Shown: piece after piece, positions 26,555-37,087 of the stretch
Position numbering within the stretch: position 1 is the first letter of the stretch
How the letters are laid out: every line of letters starts with the position of its first letter
Assembly (NCBI RefSeq): GCF_001676155.1
Contig: NZ_LZEW01000012.1
Span: forward strand, 496,001-560,000
Origin: Morganella psychrotolerans
Lineage (GTDB): Bacteria > Pseudomonadota > Gammaproteobacteria > Enterobacterales > Enterobacteriaceae
DNA length: 64,000 bases
Reading direction: 5' to 3'
Translations under genes and position numbers: made by a program
The notes under the pieces: model-generated
Seen by the model: only the letters and a program-made list of their open reading frames with translations
Databases searched by the model: none
Told to the model about the DNA's origin: nothing

Positions 26555-27120
26555 TGCGTTCAGTCTGTTTTCTCTTTTTATTTATCTTAACCGGATGCGT
26601 AACACCACAGCAGGATAAGCAGCCCCGCGCCTGGCTCAAGCCCGGCGTCAGTGTGATCCTTCCGTCACCGGGACTGGATATGCCGGTCAGTGAGCAGCAA
26701 TTGCTGACCGCAAACGTCAAAGGAAAATCCTATTCGCTGGTGGCGCTGCTGGATGCAGATAAAGAGCAACTGACGCTTGCCGGGCTCTCTTCTCTGGGGA
26801 TCCGCCTGTTTTTACTCCATTATGATAAAGACGGGATCCGGACCGAACAATCGGTGATGCTGCCGGAGATCCCGCCTGCGGAGCAGGTGCTGTCAGATAT
26901 TATGCTCAGTTACTGGCCGGTGGCGCGCTGGGCGCCTCAGTTACCGCAGGGATGGACTCTGACTGATAACGGTGACCAGAGAGAGCTGCGGGATGAACAG
27001 AAACAGATTGTCAGCCTTATTACTTACAGTAACGCACAGGGAGAGCGCATCCCTGTGCAGATAGACAATCAGATATTCAGTTATCAGATAATCATCTCTC
27101 ATCTGGAAACCACGCCATGA
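26554..27120 (+). CDS. apeN: DUF3261-type lipoprotein ApeN
   Basis: This 188-residue lipoprotein has lipobox LTGC (Cys14) and a domain of the DUF3261 type seen in APE clusters. It is likely an outer membrane receptor, playing for the APE lipid the role LolB plays for lipoproteins; that is inference from its neighbours. Its ATG shares a base with the apeM stop codon. Confidence 0.88.
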   Translation: MRSVCFLFLFILTGCVTPQQDKQPRAWLKPGVSVILPSPGLDMPVSEQQLLTANVKGKSYSLVALLDADKEQLTLAGLSSLGIRLFLLHYDKDGIRTEQSVMLPEIPPAEQVLSDIMLSYWPVARWAPQLPQGWTLTDNGDQRELRDEQKQIVSLITYSNAQGERIPVQIDNQIFSYQIIISHLETTP

Positions 27121-28295
27121 TTTACATTAATGCGGTTGGCATGCTCAATGCGCTGGGAAATAACACGCAAGAGATCCGCCGTAATCTGCCGCTGCGCCAT
27201 GCGCCCGGTATGAAAGCGCGGGATAACTGGTTACAGTCAGGTGATGCGTGTGTGCTGGGTGGCGTGCAGGCGGAGCTTCCTGATGTTCCGGTGCATTTGC
27301 ATGCACATAACAGCCGTAATAATCGTCTGTTGCTGGCGGCATTAGAGCAGATCCGCGAACCGGTGACCCGGATGATACACACTTATGGTGCGGATCGTAT
27401 TGCGGTGATCCTCGGTACCAGTACCTCGGGGCTGGATGAGGCGGATCACTTTATTGATGCGCACTTTCAGTCAGGGGAAGCGCCGGGCTACCATTATTAT
27501 CAGCAGGAGCTGGGTGATCCTGCCCGGTTTCTTGCCGCTAACCTCAGCCTGACCGGACCTGCCTATACACTGTCTACCGCCTGTTCATCCAGCGCGCGGG
27601 CGGTATTGTCGGGTCAGCGTCTGATTAAGGCGGGGCTGGTGGATGCGGTGATTGCCGGGGGCGCTGATACACTCAGCCGGATGCCAATCAATGGCTTTAA
27701 CAGCCTTGAGGCACTCTCATTGACGCTGTGTCAGCCGTTTGCGCAGGATCGCCCCGGAATAACCATCGGTGAGGGTGCAGCACTGTTACTGATGAGCCGC
27801 GAACCGGCAGACGTGGCTTTTCCCGGCGGCGGGGAGTCCGGAGATGGTTATCATATGTCTGCGCCTGAGCCTGACGGCAAAGGTGCGGAGCAGGCAATCC
27901 GCATGGCGCTGGATAACGCGGGACTGACAATCGGGGATATCGGCTATATTAATCTGCACGGGACAGGAACACCGCTCAATGATGCGATGGAATCCACTGT
28001 CATCAACCGGCTTTTTGGTACGGATACCCCCTGTAGTTCAACCAAACCGCTGACCGGTCACATGCTGGGCGCTGCCGGAGCCGGGGAGGCGGGGCTGTGC
28101 TGGCTTATCCTGAAAGAGAATCTGGCGTTACCGGCGCAGATTTTTACGGATAAACCGCAGGATAGTCAATTACCGTCCTGTGGTCTGCTGACCACAGAAA
28201 TTCCTTTGCGCAAGCCGGTGATCCTGTCGAATTCGTTTGCATTCGGTGGCAATAACTGTGCTCTGATATTTGCAGGAGTGACGCATGATATATGA
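27117..28295 (+). CDS. apeO: beta-ketoacyl-ACP synthase ApeO
   Basis: The active ketosynthase subunit of the elongating ApeO-ApeC pair has 392 residues. The nucleophile is in STACSSSARA (Cys156), with the two histidines in NLHGTGTPLND and STKPLTGHMLGAAG. It overlaps apeN by 4 bp and apeP by 11 bp. Confidence 0.94.
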   Translation: MIYINAVGMLNALGNNTQEIRRNLPLRHAPGMKARDNWLQSGDACVLGGVQAELPDVPVHLHAHNSRNNRLLLAALEQIREPVTRMIHTYGADRIAVILGTSTSGLDEADHFIDAHFQSGEAPGYHYYQQELGDPARFLAANLSLTGPAYTLSTACSSSARAVLSGQRLIKAGLVDAVIAGGADTLSRMPINGFNSLEALSLTLCQPFAQDRPGITIGEGAALLLMSREPADVAFPGGGESGDGYHMSAPEPDGKGAEQAIRMALDNAGLTIGDIGYINLHGTGTPLNDAMESTVINRLFGTDTPCSSTKPLTGHMLGAAGAGEAGLCWLILKENLALPAQIFTDKPQDSQLPSCGLLTTEIPLRKPVILSNSFAFGGNNCALIFAGVTHDI

Positions 28296-28761
28296 TAAAC
28301 CGGCGGCGTATCTGCCGCATTCGGCACCCATGGTACTGCTGGAAAGCGTTATCAGCGTGGAGCCGGAAAGTGCCCGGTGTGATGTTGTTGTCACAGCACC
28401 GGGCGTGCTCGGGCGGTTTCTTGATAAAAACGGGAACCTGCCCGGATGGTATGCTATTGAATTGCTGGCTCAGACAGTCGGCGTCTGGTCCGGCTGGCAC
28501 CAGCAGCAGAATCAGGTTTCTCAGCCTGCGGTGGGACTGCTTCTCGGCGGGCGCGGAATTAAATGTAGCTGTCCGGCATTTCCGGCAGGTGCGCGTTTAT
28601 CAGTAACGGTCAGGCTTCAGTTAAAAGATGACAATATCGGCAGCTTTGAGGGCGAGATAAGTGCGGGAGATATCAGCCTGGCGACCGGGCGGATCACCAC
28701 TTATCAGCCCGCATTTGATGAGCTGACAGCGCTTTTCCAGCGCGATTGTTACTGTCATTAA
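28285..28761 (+). CDS. apeP: 3-hydroxyacyl-ACP dehydratase subunit ApeP
   Basis: The 158-residue hotdog protein has YLPHSAPMVLLE near residue 9 and AIELLAQTVGVWSGWH near residue 57, typical of the FabA-like family. It is the partner of ApeI. The gene overlaps apeO and is followed by a 55-bp gap before apeQ. Confidence 0.91.
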   Translation: MIYDKPAAYLPHSAPMVLLESVISVEPESARCDVVVTAPGVLGRFLDKNGNLPGWYAIELLAQTVGVWSGWHQQQNQVSQPAVGLLLGGRGIKCSCPAFPAGARLSVTVRLQLKDDNIGSFEGEISAGDISLATGRITTYQPAFDELTALFQRDCYCH

Positions 28762-28816
28762 TAAGAAAAAACAGTTAATTAAATCAACACAGTCAATTAA
28801 ACCAAAAGACATAATA

Positions 28817-29560
28817 ATGATGAAAAATCGTAATCGTACCGTTCTGATCACCGGTGCCAGCAAAGGCATCGGCAAAGCGATAGCCATAAAACTGGCGCAG
28901 GATGGTTTTGATATTGTGGTTCACTATTTACAGGATAAAACAGGTGCGCTGGAAACACTGGCTCAGATTGACGCCGCCGGTGCGCAGGGACGGCTGATTC
29001 AGTTTGATGTTTCTTTGCGGGAGAACACGCAGGAGATCCTGGAGCAGGATATTGCCGCGCACGGTGCTTATTATGGCGTGGTGTGCAATGCAGGGATCAC
29101 CCGGGACGGGGCATTCCCGGCACTGACCGGCGAAGATTGGGACGATGTCATCAGTACCAATCTCGACAGTTTTTATAATGTTATTAAGCCCTGTATTATG
29201 CCGATGATTGGTCTGCGCAACGGCGGGCGGATAATCACGTTGTCATCAGTATCCGGACTGACGGGAAATCGCGGACAGGTCAATTACAGTGCCGCTAAAG
29301 CCGGTATTATCGGTGCCACAAAAGCCCTTGCGGTTGAACTGGCAAAACGAAAAATTACCGTAAACTGCATTGCGCCCGGTTTAATTGAAACCGGCATGAT
29401 TGCGATGGAGCCGGCGGCGCTGGAACAGGCGATGGCGATGATCCCGATGAAACGCACCGGCTCTCCGGATGAAGTCGCCGGGCTGGCATCGTATCTGATG
29501 TCAGATATCGCGGGCTATGTCACCCGGCAGGTTATTTCAGTCAACGGAGGTATGTTATGA
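28817..29560 (+). CDS. apeQ: 3-ketoacyl-ACP reductase ApeQ
   Basis: ApeQ is a FabG-type short-chain dehydrogenase of 247 residues. The cofactor motif TGASKGIG is at residues 12-19, NAG near residue 91, and the catalytic set is Ser144, Tyr157 and Lys161 (YSAAK). It reduces each 3-keto group with NADPH. Two ATG codons open the frame. Its end overlaps apeR by 4 bp. Confidence 0.95.
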   Translation: MMKNRNRTVLITGASKGIGKAIAIKLAQDGFDIVVHYLQDKTGALETLAQIDAAGAQGRLIQFDVSLRENTQEILEQDIAAHGAYYGVVCNAGITRDGAFPALTGEDWDDVISTNLDSFYNVIKPCIMPMIGLRNGGRIITLSSVSGLTGNRGQVNYSAAKAGIIGATKALAVELAKRKITVNCIAPGLIETGMIAMEPAALEQAMAMIPMKRTGSPDEVAGLASYLMSDIAGYVTRQVISVNGGML

Positions 29561-30783
29561 ATCATCGGGTCGTTATCACCGGAATGGGTGGCGTCTGTGC
29601 CTTCGGCGAAAACTGGGATGCGGTTAAAGCACGGATACTGAAAGGCGAAAATGCCGTTCAGGTGATGCCTGAATGGGCTGAATTTGACGGGTTGAATACT
29701 CAGTTGGCAGCACCAATTCCGGAATTTATTCTGCCGGAGCACTATACCCGTAAAAAAATCCGCTCAATGGGACGGGTTTCCCTGCTGGCGACCCGTGCCA
29801 GTGAACTGGCGCTGACAGATGCGGGGCTGATTGACGACCCGGTGTTAACCAGCGGAGAAACGGGGATAGCTTACGGCTCTTCAACCGGCAGCACCAAACC
29901 GGTCAGTGAATTTGCCACTATGCTGACGGAAAAACACACGCACAATATTACCGGTACAACTTATGTTCAGATGATGCCGCATACCACAGCCGTTAACGCC
30001 GGGTTATTTTTCGGTTTACGGGGGCGCGTTATCCCGACTTCCAGCGCCTGTACTTCCGGCAGTCAGGCGATTGGCTATGCTTATGAAGCCATCCGTCATG
30101 GTTACCAGACGGTGATGGTTGCCGGCGGTGGCGAAGAACTGTGTCCGTCTGAATCCGCAGTATTTGATACCTTGTTTGCCACCAGCCAGAAAAACGACGC
30201 GCCGAAAACCACACCGGCGCCGTTTGACGCAGCCCGTGACGGGCTGGTTATCGGCGAAGGCGCAGGCACGTTAATCCTGGAAAATTACGAGCACGCCCTT
30301 GCACGCGGAGCTACTATTTACGGGGAAATTCTCGGCTTTGCCACTAACTGTGACGCGGCACATATCACGCAGCCTAAAATCGAAACTATCCAGATTTGTA
30401 TCGAAAAAGCCCTGAAAAATGCCGGGTTGCAACCGCAGGATATCGGCTATATCAGTGCGCACGGTACAGGAACGGAGCGGGGCGATATTGCAGAAAGTCA
30501 GGCGACGGCGAATATTTTCGGCAAGAATACCCCGGTTTCTTCCCTGAAAAGCTATTTTGGTCATACGCTCGGCGCCTGTGGTGCGCTGGAAGCCTGGATG
30601 AGCCTGGCGATGATGCGTGAGGGCTGGTTTGCACAAACCCTGAACCTGAATAATCCTGATCCTCAGTGCGGAGAGCTTGATTACATCATGGGTGCGCCGC
30701 GTAAAATTGATACCGGGATTATTCAGACCAATAACTTTGCATTCGGGGGTATTAATACCTCGATTGTGATAAGCCGCGTCTGA
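29557..30783 (+). CDS. apeR: beta-ketoacyl-ACP synthase ApeR
   Basis: ApeR is a FabF-like ketosynthase of 408 residues, with the nucleophile in TSSACTSGSQAIG (Cys165) and histidines in SAHGTGTERGD and SYFGHTLGACGALE. In Xenorhabdus ApeR is the homodimeric ketosynthase of the pathway. It overlaps apeQ by 4 bp and is followed 4 bp later by the transferase gene. Confidence 0.94.
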   Translation: MNHRVVITGMGGVCAFGENWDAVKARILKGENAVQVMPEWAEFDGLNTQLAAPIPEFILPEHYTRKKIRSMGRVSLLATRASELALTDAGLIDDPVLTSGETGIAYGSSTGSTKPVSEFATMLTEKHTHNITGTTYVQMMPHTTAVNAGLFFGLRGRVIPTSSACTSGSQAIGYAYEAIRHGYQTVMVAGGGEELCPSESAVFDTLFATSQKNDAPKTTPAPFDAARDGLVIGEGAGTLILENYEHALARGATIYGEILGFATNCDAAHITQPKIETIQICIEKALKNAGLQPQDIGYISAHGTGTERGDIAESQATANIFGKNTPVSSLKSYFGHTLGACGALEAWMSLAMMREGWFAQTLNLNNPDPQCGELDYIMGAPRKIDTGIIQTNNFAFGGINTSIVISRV

Positions 30784-30787
30784 CCTG

Positions 30788-31420
30788 ATGCACTGCACAG
30801 ACCGTGTTGTTATCTGGCTGGCGGATATTGCGGCGCTGTGCAGTGATGATAAGGCCTGTGCAGAGGTTCTGTCCGTCTGCGGGGGCGCTGCCCGTAATAC
30901 GCCCTCTTTTATTGCCGGGCGGCGTCTGCTGGCTCATGCGGTCGGTTATGACGCGTTGCGAACCATTAATCTCTCTGCGCAGGGAAAACCCTGTTTTGCC
31001 GACCCTGCGCAACCCCGGTTCAGCATCAGTCACAGCCGTGACTGTATTGCGCTGGCGATGACCGGCGGGTCAGATATCGGGCTTGATATTGAAGTTATCC
31101 GTCCCCGCCCCCGGCATCGTTATCTCAGCCTGGCGGCGCGCTATTTTAGTGCCGGCGAACAATCTGCGCTGCATTGTGCGCCGGATGAAGAAACCGCACT
31201 CTCGTGCTTCTGGCATAGCTGGACAGCTCACGAAGCGGTAATCAAGCAGCGGGGGGAGACTGTCTGGCAAATCAGACCGGATGATACAGACAGCAGCGCA
31301 CTGGACACACAGCAACTGCAACTGCTGGCGCTGCATACTCCTGAGTGCGCAGTTTCATTGTGTTGCTCTGTCGGTTTACTGTGTTCTACTCCTCAGTGGG
31401 TCTGTCTGCCTCCTGAATGA
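30788..31420 (+). CDS. 4'-phosphopantetheinyl transferase
   Basis: This 210-residue Sfp-superfamily enzyme moves phosphopantetheine from CoA to carrier proteins, probably ApeE and ApeF. It has SISHSRDCIALAM near residue 79, the magnesium motif GLDIE (residues 98-102) and FWHSWTAHEAVIK (residues 141-153). The usual W(S/T)xKEAxxK has His in place of the first Lys, which is unusual; the distal Lys153 is kept. The gene closes the APE operon. Confidence 0.88.
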   Translation: MHCTDRVVIWLADIAALCSDDKACAEVLSVCGGAARNTPSFIAGRRLLAHAVGYDALRTINLSAQGKPCFADPAQPRFSISHSRDCIALAMTGGSDIGLDIEVIRPRPRHRYLSLAARYFSAGEQSALHCAPDEETALSCFWHSWTAHEAVIKQRGETVWQIRPDDTDSSALDTQQLQLLALHTPECAVSLCCSVGLLCSTPQWVCLPPE

Positions 31421-32108
31421 GAGTATAACAGTGGAGAGCTTTATTTATTCTCTTCCCGTTATTGAAAGAGCGTAATAATGAATTTATTAAGAGCGCTGCT
31501 TCCTGTTGTTGAGAATAGTTATAAAATAAGATTTATATTCATTCCCATCTGATTTCATCGGGGTATATATTTATTTAATTATAAGAAATGAAAATAAAGA
31601 CACGGTAAAGCATACGTGTTTTATGATGCATAATAGCGATATGATTTTTCCCGTTAAGTTAAATAAGAAAAACAAATAACGTCCACTTTTTAATCTTTAG
31701 TATGAAAATCATACAAGGCCCCCGGTTGTCTCTCATTGTTTTTATCCGGAAATCAAAACGATTCACATTCTGCTATCCGTTGTGCTGACTGGTCTTAGCT
31801 GTTCTGCTGACTCCATTCACGTAGCATTTTTGTCATTCTTACAGAGGGTTTTAATCTTTAGGAATAGTCAAAAGCCAGATTTAACATTCAGACGTTTATA
31901 TCGTTTTAAATGTTAAATTTTAATAAAAACATCTGATTGCCTCTGTCTGTATTCCAATGCTATGAATGTTTTATTATTTTATCTCTTTTTGTTACTTATA
32001 ACCCCGCTCAATACCCTTATTTTTAGTGTTGATTTTGTTCTGTGTCGCATTAATTATTTAAAAAAAACGATTACATTATGTCTCAAATAAACACTACGGA
32101 ATAATAGA
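31421..32108. other. AT-rich intergenic region before the hyb operon
   Basis: No gene is supported in these 688 bp. It contains the 3' end of the APE operon and the promoter of hybO. I looked for an FNR-type site (TTGAT-N4-ATCAA) and saw none that is convincing. A 24-codon frame near 31478 is not conserved in any way I recognise. Confidence 0.55.
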
Positions 32109-33230
32109 ATGATTGAAGATAATACTTTTATCACTTCTGAGGGTATTAACCGGCGCGGCTTTCTGAAACTCTGTGCTGCATTAGCAGCAACTATGGGTCT
32201 CAGTTCAAATGCCTCTGCCGAAATTGCGGCGTCCGTCAGCCGTAAGGATTGTCCCCCCGTCATCTGGATATCTGCACAGGAGTGTACCGGTTGCACTGAG
32301 TCCCTGCTCCGGGCGACGCACCCGACAATCGAAAACCTCTTACTTGATATGATTTCTCTGGAGTACCACGAGGTACTCTCCGCCGCATTTGGTCATCAGG
32401 CCGAAGCGAATAAGCACAATGCCATCGAGAAATACAAAGGCAAGTATGTGCTGGTGGTGGATGGCTCTGTGCCGCTGAAAGATGATGGCATTTATTGCAT
32501 GATCGCGGGCGAACCGATTGCCGACCACATCCGTAAAGCGGCTGAGAATGCGGCTGCGATTATTGCTATCGGCTCTTGTGCCGCATGGGGTGGTGTTGCG
32601 GCAGCGGGCGATAACCCGACCGGCGCGGTGGGTCTTCAGGAAGTGCTGCCGGGCAAAACCATTATTAATATCCCGGGCTGCCCGCCGAATCCGCACAATT
32701 TCCTGGCAACGGTTGTGCACATTATTACCTACGGCACCGTACCGAAACTGGATAGCAAAAACCGTCCGCTTTTTGCCTACGGACGTTTGATCCACGAACA
32801 TTGTGAGCGCCGCGCACATTTTGATGCCGGTCGTTTTGCCAAAGAGTTCGGCGACGAAGGTCACCGCGAAGGCTGGTGTCTCTATCACCTGGGCTGCAAA
32901 GGACCGGAAACCTACGGCAACTGCTCGACATTACAGTTTTGTGATGTCGGCGGCGTGTGGCCGGTGGCTATCGGGCATCCCTGCTATGGCTGTAACGAAG
33001 CCGGTGTCGGCTTCCATAAAGGTATCCATCAGCTTGCTTCTGTGCAGAACCCGACTCCGCGTGCGGAAAAACCGGATGTGGATCTGAAAGAGGGCGGCGT
33101 GGTTTCCGGTGGTGCCATCGGGTTGCTCGGCGGTGTTGTCGGGCTGGTTGCCGGTGTCAGTGTTATGGCGGTGCGTGAGCTGGGGCGTCAGCAAAAGAAA
33201 AATGATGCTGACTCGCCGCGGGGAGAGTAA
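32109..33230 (+). CDS. hybO: hydrogenase 2 small subunit HybO
   Basis: The iron-sulfur small subunit of periplasm-facing [NiFe] hydrogenase 2 oxidises H2 into the quinone pool. The 373-residue protein starts with a Tat signal (RRGFLK at residues 15-20, then a hydrophobic stretch to ASA). [16 protein letters not shown] gives the proximal cluster cysteines, and further cysteine motifs follow ([37 protein letters not shown]). A C-terminal membrane anchor ([19 protein letters not shown]) ends it. Length matches E. coli HybO (372). Confidence 0.97.
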   Translation: MIEDNTFITSEGINRRGFLKLCAALAATMGLSSNASAEIAASVSRKDCPPVIWISAQECTGCTESLLRATHPTIENLLLDMISLEYHEVLSAAFGHQAEANKHNAIEKYKGKYVLVVDGSVPLKDDGIYCMIAGEPIADHIRKAAENAAAIIAIGSCAAWGGVAAAGDNPTGAVGLQEVLPGKTIINIPGCPPNPHNFLATVVHIITYGTVPKLDSKNRPLFAYGRLIHEHCERRAHFDAGRFAKEFGDEGHREGWCLYHLGCKGPETYGNCSTLQFCDVGGVWPVAIGHPCYGCNEAGVGFHKGIHQLASVQNPTPRAEKPDVDLKEGGVVSGGAIGLLGGVVGLVAGVSVMAVRELGRQQKKNDADSPRGE

Positions 33231-33232
33231 CT

Positions 33233-34216
33233 GTGAACAGGCGTGACTTTATTAAAGTAGCCTCCGGCGGGGCTTTGCTTCTGGGGAGTTCCTCCGCAGG
33301 TCATGCGGCGGCAGAAAACCGCCCGCCGATCCCGGGCTCGCTCGGCATGCTCTATGACTCAACATTGTGTATCGGCTGCCAGGCCTGTGTGACAAAGTGC
33401 CAGGATATCAACTTTCCGGGGCGTAACCCGCAGGGTAAACAGATCTGGTCCAACAATGACAAACTGTCACCGTACACTAACAATATTATTCAGGTGTGGC
33501 AGAGCGGTACGGGTGAGCACAAAGATCAGGAAAAAGACGGTTATGCCTACATCAAAAAACAATGTATGCATTGCGTTGATCCTAACTGTGTCTCTGTCTG
33601 TCCGGTCGGCGCACTGAAAAAACATCCGGTCACCGGCATCGTGCATTATGACAAAGATGTCTGTACCGGGTGTCGTTACTGCATGGTCGGCTGTCCGTTT
33701 GATGTGCCGAAATATGATTACGACAATCCGTTCGGGATGATCCACAAGTGTGAGCTGTGCAATCAGAAAGGCGTGGAACTGCTGGATAAAGGCAGATTGC
33801 CCGGCTGTGTGGACGTGTGTCCGACCGGTGCGATTATTTTCGGCTCCCGCGAAGACCTGATGAGTGAAGCCAAAAAACGTCTCGGACTGAACGCAGGCGA
33901 GGAGTACCGCTATCCGCGCCAGACCCTGAAAACCGGCGATGAGTATAAACACACCGTACCTTCTTACTACCCGCATCTTTACGGGGAAAAAGAGGGCGGC
34001 GGTACTCAGGTGATGGTGCTGACCGGCGTGCCGTATAAAAATCTGCAATTACCTGAACTGGCTGAACTTTCAACCGGCGCCCGCTCGGAAAATATCCAGC
34101 ACACCCTTTATAAAGGCATGATCCTGCCGCTTGCTGTTCTGGCGGGTCTGACAGTGCTGGTACGCCGCAATACCAAAAACGACCATCATGACGGAGGGGA
34201 TGACCATGAGTCATGA
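33233..34216 (+). CDS. hybA: hydrogenase 2 iron-sulfur subunit HybA
   Basis: HybA carries four 4Fe-4S clusters and passes electrons between HybO and the membrane subunit HybB. The 327-residue protein has a Tat motif (RRDFIK, residues 3-8), the ferredoxin motifs [27 protein letters not shown] and [13 protein letters not shown], and a C-terminal anchor ([13 protein letters not shown]). The start codon is GTG, 2 bp after the hybO stop codon. Confidence 0.96.
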   Translation: MNRRDFIKVASGGALLLGSSSAGHAAAENRPPIPGSLGMLYDSTLCIGCQACVTKCQDINFPGRNPQGKQIWSNNDKLSPYTNNIIQVWQSGTGEHKDQEKDGYAYIKKQCMHCVDPNCVSVCPVGALKKHPVTGIVHYDKDVCTGCRYCMVGCPFDVPKYDYDNPFGMIHKCELCNQKGVELLDKGRLPGCVDVCPTGAIIFGSREDLMSEAKKRLGLNAGEEYRYPRQTLKTGDEYKHTVPSYYPHLYGEKEGGGTQVMVLTGVPYKNLQLPELAELSTGARSENIQHTLYKGMILPLAVLAGLTVLVRRNTKNDHHDGGDDHES

Positions 34217-35387
34217 TCCTAAACCACTGGGCGGAAAATTATTCAGTAAGCCGATCATCATTTTCGGACCGCTTGTTATCCTCTGCGCGCTGCTTATCGT
34301 CAAACGTCTGATTTTCGGGCTGGGATCTGTCTCAGATCTGAACGGCGGCTACCCGTGGGGGATCTGGATTGCTTTTGATCTGCTGATCGGCACCGGATTT
34401 GCCTGTGGTGGCTGGGCGCTGGCGTGGGCGGTATATGTCTTTAATAAAGGGGAATATCACCCGCTGGTGCGCCCTGCGCTGCTGGCAAGTCTGCTGGGGT
34501 ATTCACTGGGCGGATTGTCCATCACCATTGATTTGGGTCGTTACTGGAACATGCCGAACTTCTTTATTCCCGGCATCTTTAATGTGAATTCAGTCCTGCT
34601 GGAAACAGCGGTTTGTATGACGATTTATATCGGCGTGATGGCGCTGGAGCTTGCCCCGGCGGTATTTGAGCGCATGGGCTGGAAAGTGTCCCTCAAGCGA
34701 CTGAATAAAATCATGTTTTTTGTGATTGCCCTCGGCGCATTGTTGCCTGCGATGCACCAGTCATCCATGGGTTCACTGATGATTGCCGCCGGTTATAAAG
34801 TACATCCGCTGTGGCAGAGCTATGAAATGCTGCCGCTGTTCTCTCTGCTGACCGCTTTTATTATGGGTTTTTCCATTGTCGTGTTTGAAGGCTCACTGTT
34901 ACAGAGCGGGCTGAAAGGCAACGGGCAGGATGAGAAAAACCTGTTTACCAAACTGGCTGTCACGGTCAGCGTGCTGATGGCGCTGTTTCTGATATTGCGT
35001 TTCGGCGAATTAATTTATCACGGCAAACTCGGTCTTGCTTTCGCAGGTGACTATTACTCTGCGATGTTCTGGACAGAGATTTTGCTGATGGCATTTGCGC
35101 TGGCGGTATTCAGCCTGCCGAAACTGCGCCGTGACTCACGTCTGCTCTTTATCGGCGCACTGAGCATGATGCTTGGTTGTGCGGCGTGGCGTCTCGCCTA
35201 TTCACTACTCGCCTTTGATCCGGGAAATGGCTATCACTACTTCCCGTCGGCGGCAGAATTATTAATTTCGATTGGTTTCGTGGCTGTTGAGATCTGCGCG
35301 TACATCTTGTTGATCCGCCTGTTGCCGATAATTCCTCCTTTAAAAAAATCATCTGTTCACAATTATCATGAGGCGAGCAAGTCATGA
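34206..35387 (+). CDS. hybB: hydrogenase 2 integral membrane subunit HybB
   Basis: The 393-residue NrfD/PsrC-family protein has about ten membrane segments and delivers electrons to menaquinone. It begins [16 protein letters not shown], as the E. coli protein does, so I choose the ATG at 34206 rather than an earlier start inside hybA; this gives an 11-bp overlap. [16 protein letters not shown] and [16 protein letters not shown] are conserved. Confidence 0.96.
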   Translation: MSHDPKPLGGKLFSKPIIIFGPLVILCALLIVKRLIFGLGSVSDLNGGYPWGIWIAFDLLIGTGFACGGWALAWAVYVFNKGEYHPLVRPALLASLLGYSLGGLSITIDLGRYWNMPNFFIPGIFNVNSVLLETAVCMTIYIGVMALELAPAVFERMGWKVSLKRLNKIMFFVIALGALLPAMHQSSMGSLMIAAGYKVHPLWQSYEMLPLFSLLTAFIMGFSIVVFEGSLLQSGLKGNGQDEKNLFTKLAVTVSVLMALFLILRFGELIYHGKLGLAFAGDYYSAMFWTEILLMAFALAVFSLPKLRRDSRLLFIGALSMMLGCAAWRLAYSLLAFDPGNGYHYFPSAAELLISIGFVAVEICAYILLIRLLPIIPPLKKSSVHNYHEASKS

Positions 35388-37087
35388 GCCAGAGAATTAC
35401 GATTGATCCGGTCACCCGTATCGAAGGGCATTTACGCATCGACTGTGAAATCGATAACGGCATGGTCACCAAAGCCTGGGCTTCCGGCACCATGTGGCGT
35501 GGTATGGAAAAAATTGTGAAGGGCAAAGATCCGCGTGATGCCTGGATGATCCTGCAACGCATCTGCGGCGTCTGCACAACCACGCATGCGCTGGCCTCTG
35601 TGCGCGCAGTGGAAAATGCCCTCAATCTGGATGTGCCGGTGAATGCGCAGCATATCCGCAATATCATACTGGCGGCACACACCACTCATGACCATATTGT
35701 TCATTTTTATCAGCTGTCCGCGCTGGACTGGGTGGATATCACCTCGGTACTGAAAGCCGATCCGGCGAAAGCCTCGGCGATGCTTAACGGCGTATCAAGC
35801 TGGTCGCTGAACAGTACGCAGGAATTCACCCGGGTGCAGGAAAAAATCAAAACGCTGGTGGAGAGCGGGCAACTGGGTATTTTTGCCAACGGCTACTGGG
35901 GACACCCGGCGATGCAGTTACCGCCGGAAGTCAATCTGATCGCCGTGGCGCACTACTTACACGCGCTGGAGTGTCAGCGCGATGCCAACCGCATTGTGGC
36001 GCTGTTGGGCGGAAAAACTCCGCATATTCAGAATCTTGCTGTCGGCGGTGTGGCGAATCCGATCAACCTTGACGGACTCGGCACTCTGAATCTTGAGCGC
36101 CTGATGTACATCAAATCATTCATTGATAAGCTCAATGATTTCGTCGAGCAGGTTTATAAAGTGGATACTGCCGTGATCGCGGCATTCTATCCGCAGTGGT
36201 TTGAAACCGGGCAGGGCGCGGTGAACTATCTGAGCACCCCTGAATTCCCGACTGACGGCAAAAACGGCAGTTTCCTTTTCCCCGGCGGTTACATTGAAAA
36301 CGCAGATTTGAGCACCTTCCGCCCGATCACCTCTCAGGCAGATCCTTTCCTGCTCGAGGGGATTCAGGAGAGCGCAAAACACGCCTGGTATCAGGATGAA
36401 GAACCGCAAAAGCCGTGGGAAGGCACAACCAACCCGAATTACACCGGCTGGGATCCTGACGGCAAATATTCCTGGGTAAAATCGCCGACACTGTACGGTA
36501 AAACCGTGGAAGTGGGACCGCTGGCAAACATGTTCTGCAAACTGGCGGCAAAACATGAAGGCACGCAGGAAAAACTGAATGAAATTATTGCGGTTTATAC
36601 ACAATTAACCGGCAAACCATTGGAAGTGAAACAATTACACTCCACTCTCGGTCGTATTATCGGGCGCACAGTACACTGCTGTGAATTGCAGGCGGTTCTG
36701 CAACATCAGTATGCCGCGCTGATTGCCAACATCGGCACCGGCGACCATATTACCTATGTGAAACCGGATATCCCGGAAACCGGCGTCATCAAAGGCGTGG
36801 GCTTCCTGGAAGCACCGCGCGGGATGTTATCGCACTGGGTGGTTATCAAAGATGGTGTGATTGAAAACTATCAGGCGGTTGTGCCGTCCACCTGGAACTG
36901 CGGACCACGCAATAATAATGATGTGGTCGGGCCGTATGAACAGTCACTGGTCGGGCTGAAAATTGCCGATCCGGAGAAACCGCTGGAAGTGGTGCGGACT
37001 ATCCATTCATTTGACCCTTGTATGGCGTGTGCGGTACATATTGTTGATATCGATGGTAACGAAACTGTCTCAGTGAAGGTGTTGTAA
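35384..37087 (+). CDS. hybC: hydrogenase 2 large subunit HybC
   Basis: The catalytic [NiFe] subunit has 567 residues, the same as E. coli HybC. The nickel ligands are in RICGVC (Cys61, Cys64) and DPCMACAVH (Cys546, Cys549). The 15 residues after His552 form the C-terminal tail that HybD removes once nickel is inserted. It has no signal of its own and is exported with HybO through Tat. It overlaps hybB by 4 bp. Confidence 0.97.
   Translation: MSQRITIDPVTRIEGHLRIDCEIDNGMVTKAWASGTMWRGMEKIVKGKDPRDAWMILQRICGVCTTTHALASVRAVENALNLDVPVNAQHIRNIILAAHTTHDHIVHFYQLSALDWVDITSVLKADPAKASAMLNGVSSWSLNSTQEFTRVQEKIKTLVESGQLGIFANGYWGHPAMQLPPEVNLIAVAHYLHALECQRDANRIVALLGGKTPHIQNLAVGGVANPINLDGLGTLNLERLMYIKSFIDKLNDFVEQVYKVDTAVIAAFYPQWFETGQGAVNYLSTPEFPTDGKNGSFLFPGGYIENADLSTFRPITSQADPFLLEGIQESAKHAWYQDEEPQKPWEGTTNPNYTGWDPDGKYSWVKSPTLYGKTVEVGPLANMFCKLAAKHEGTQEKLNEIIAVYTQLTGKPLEVKQLHSTLGRIIGRTVHCCELQAVLQHQYAALIANIGTGDHITYVKPDIPETGVIKGVGFLEAPRGMLSHWVVIKDGVIENYQAVVPSTWNCGPRNNNDVVGPYEQSLVGLKIADPEKPLEVVRTIHSFDPCMACAVHIVDIDGNETVSVKVL

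Noticed and set aside
31478..31552. A 24-codon frame after the phosphopantetheinyl transferase gene
   Set aside because: Short, AT-rich, without a recognisable leader or partner; likely chance.
32005..32030. A further end of the palindromic repeat (AATACCCTTATTTTTAG)
   Set aside because: Only about 11 bases agree and the inner arm is missing.
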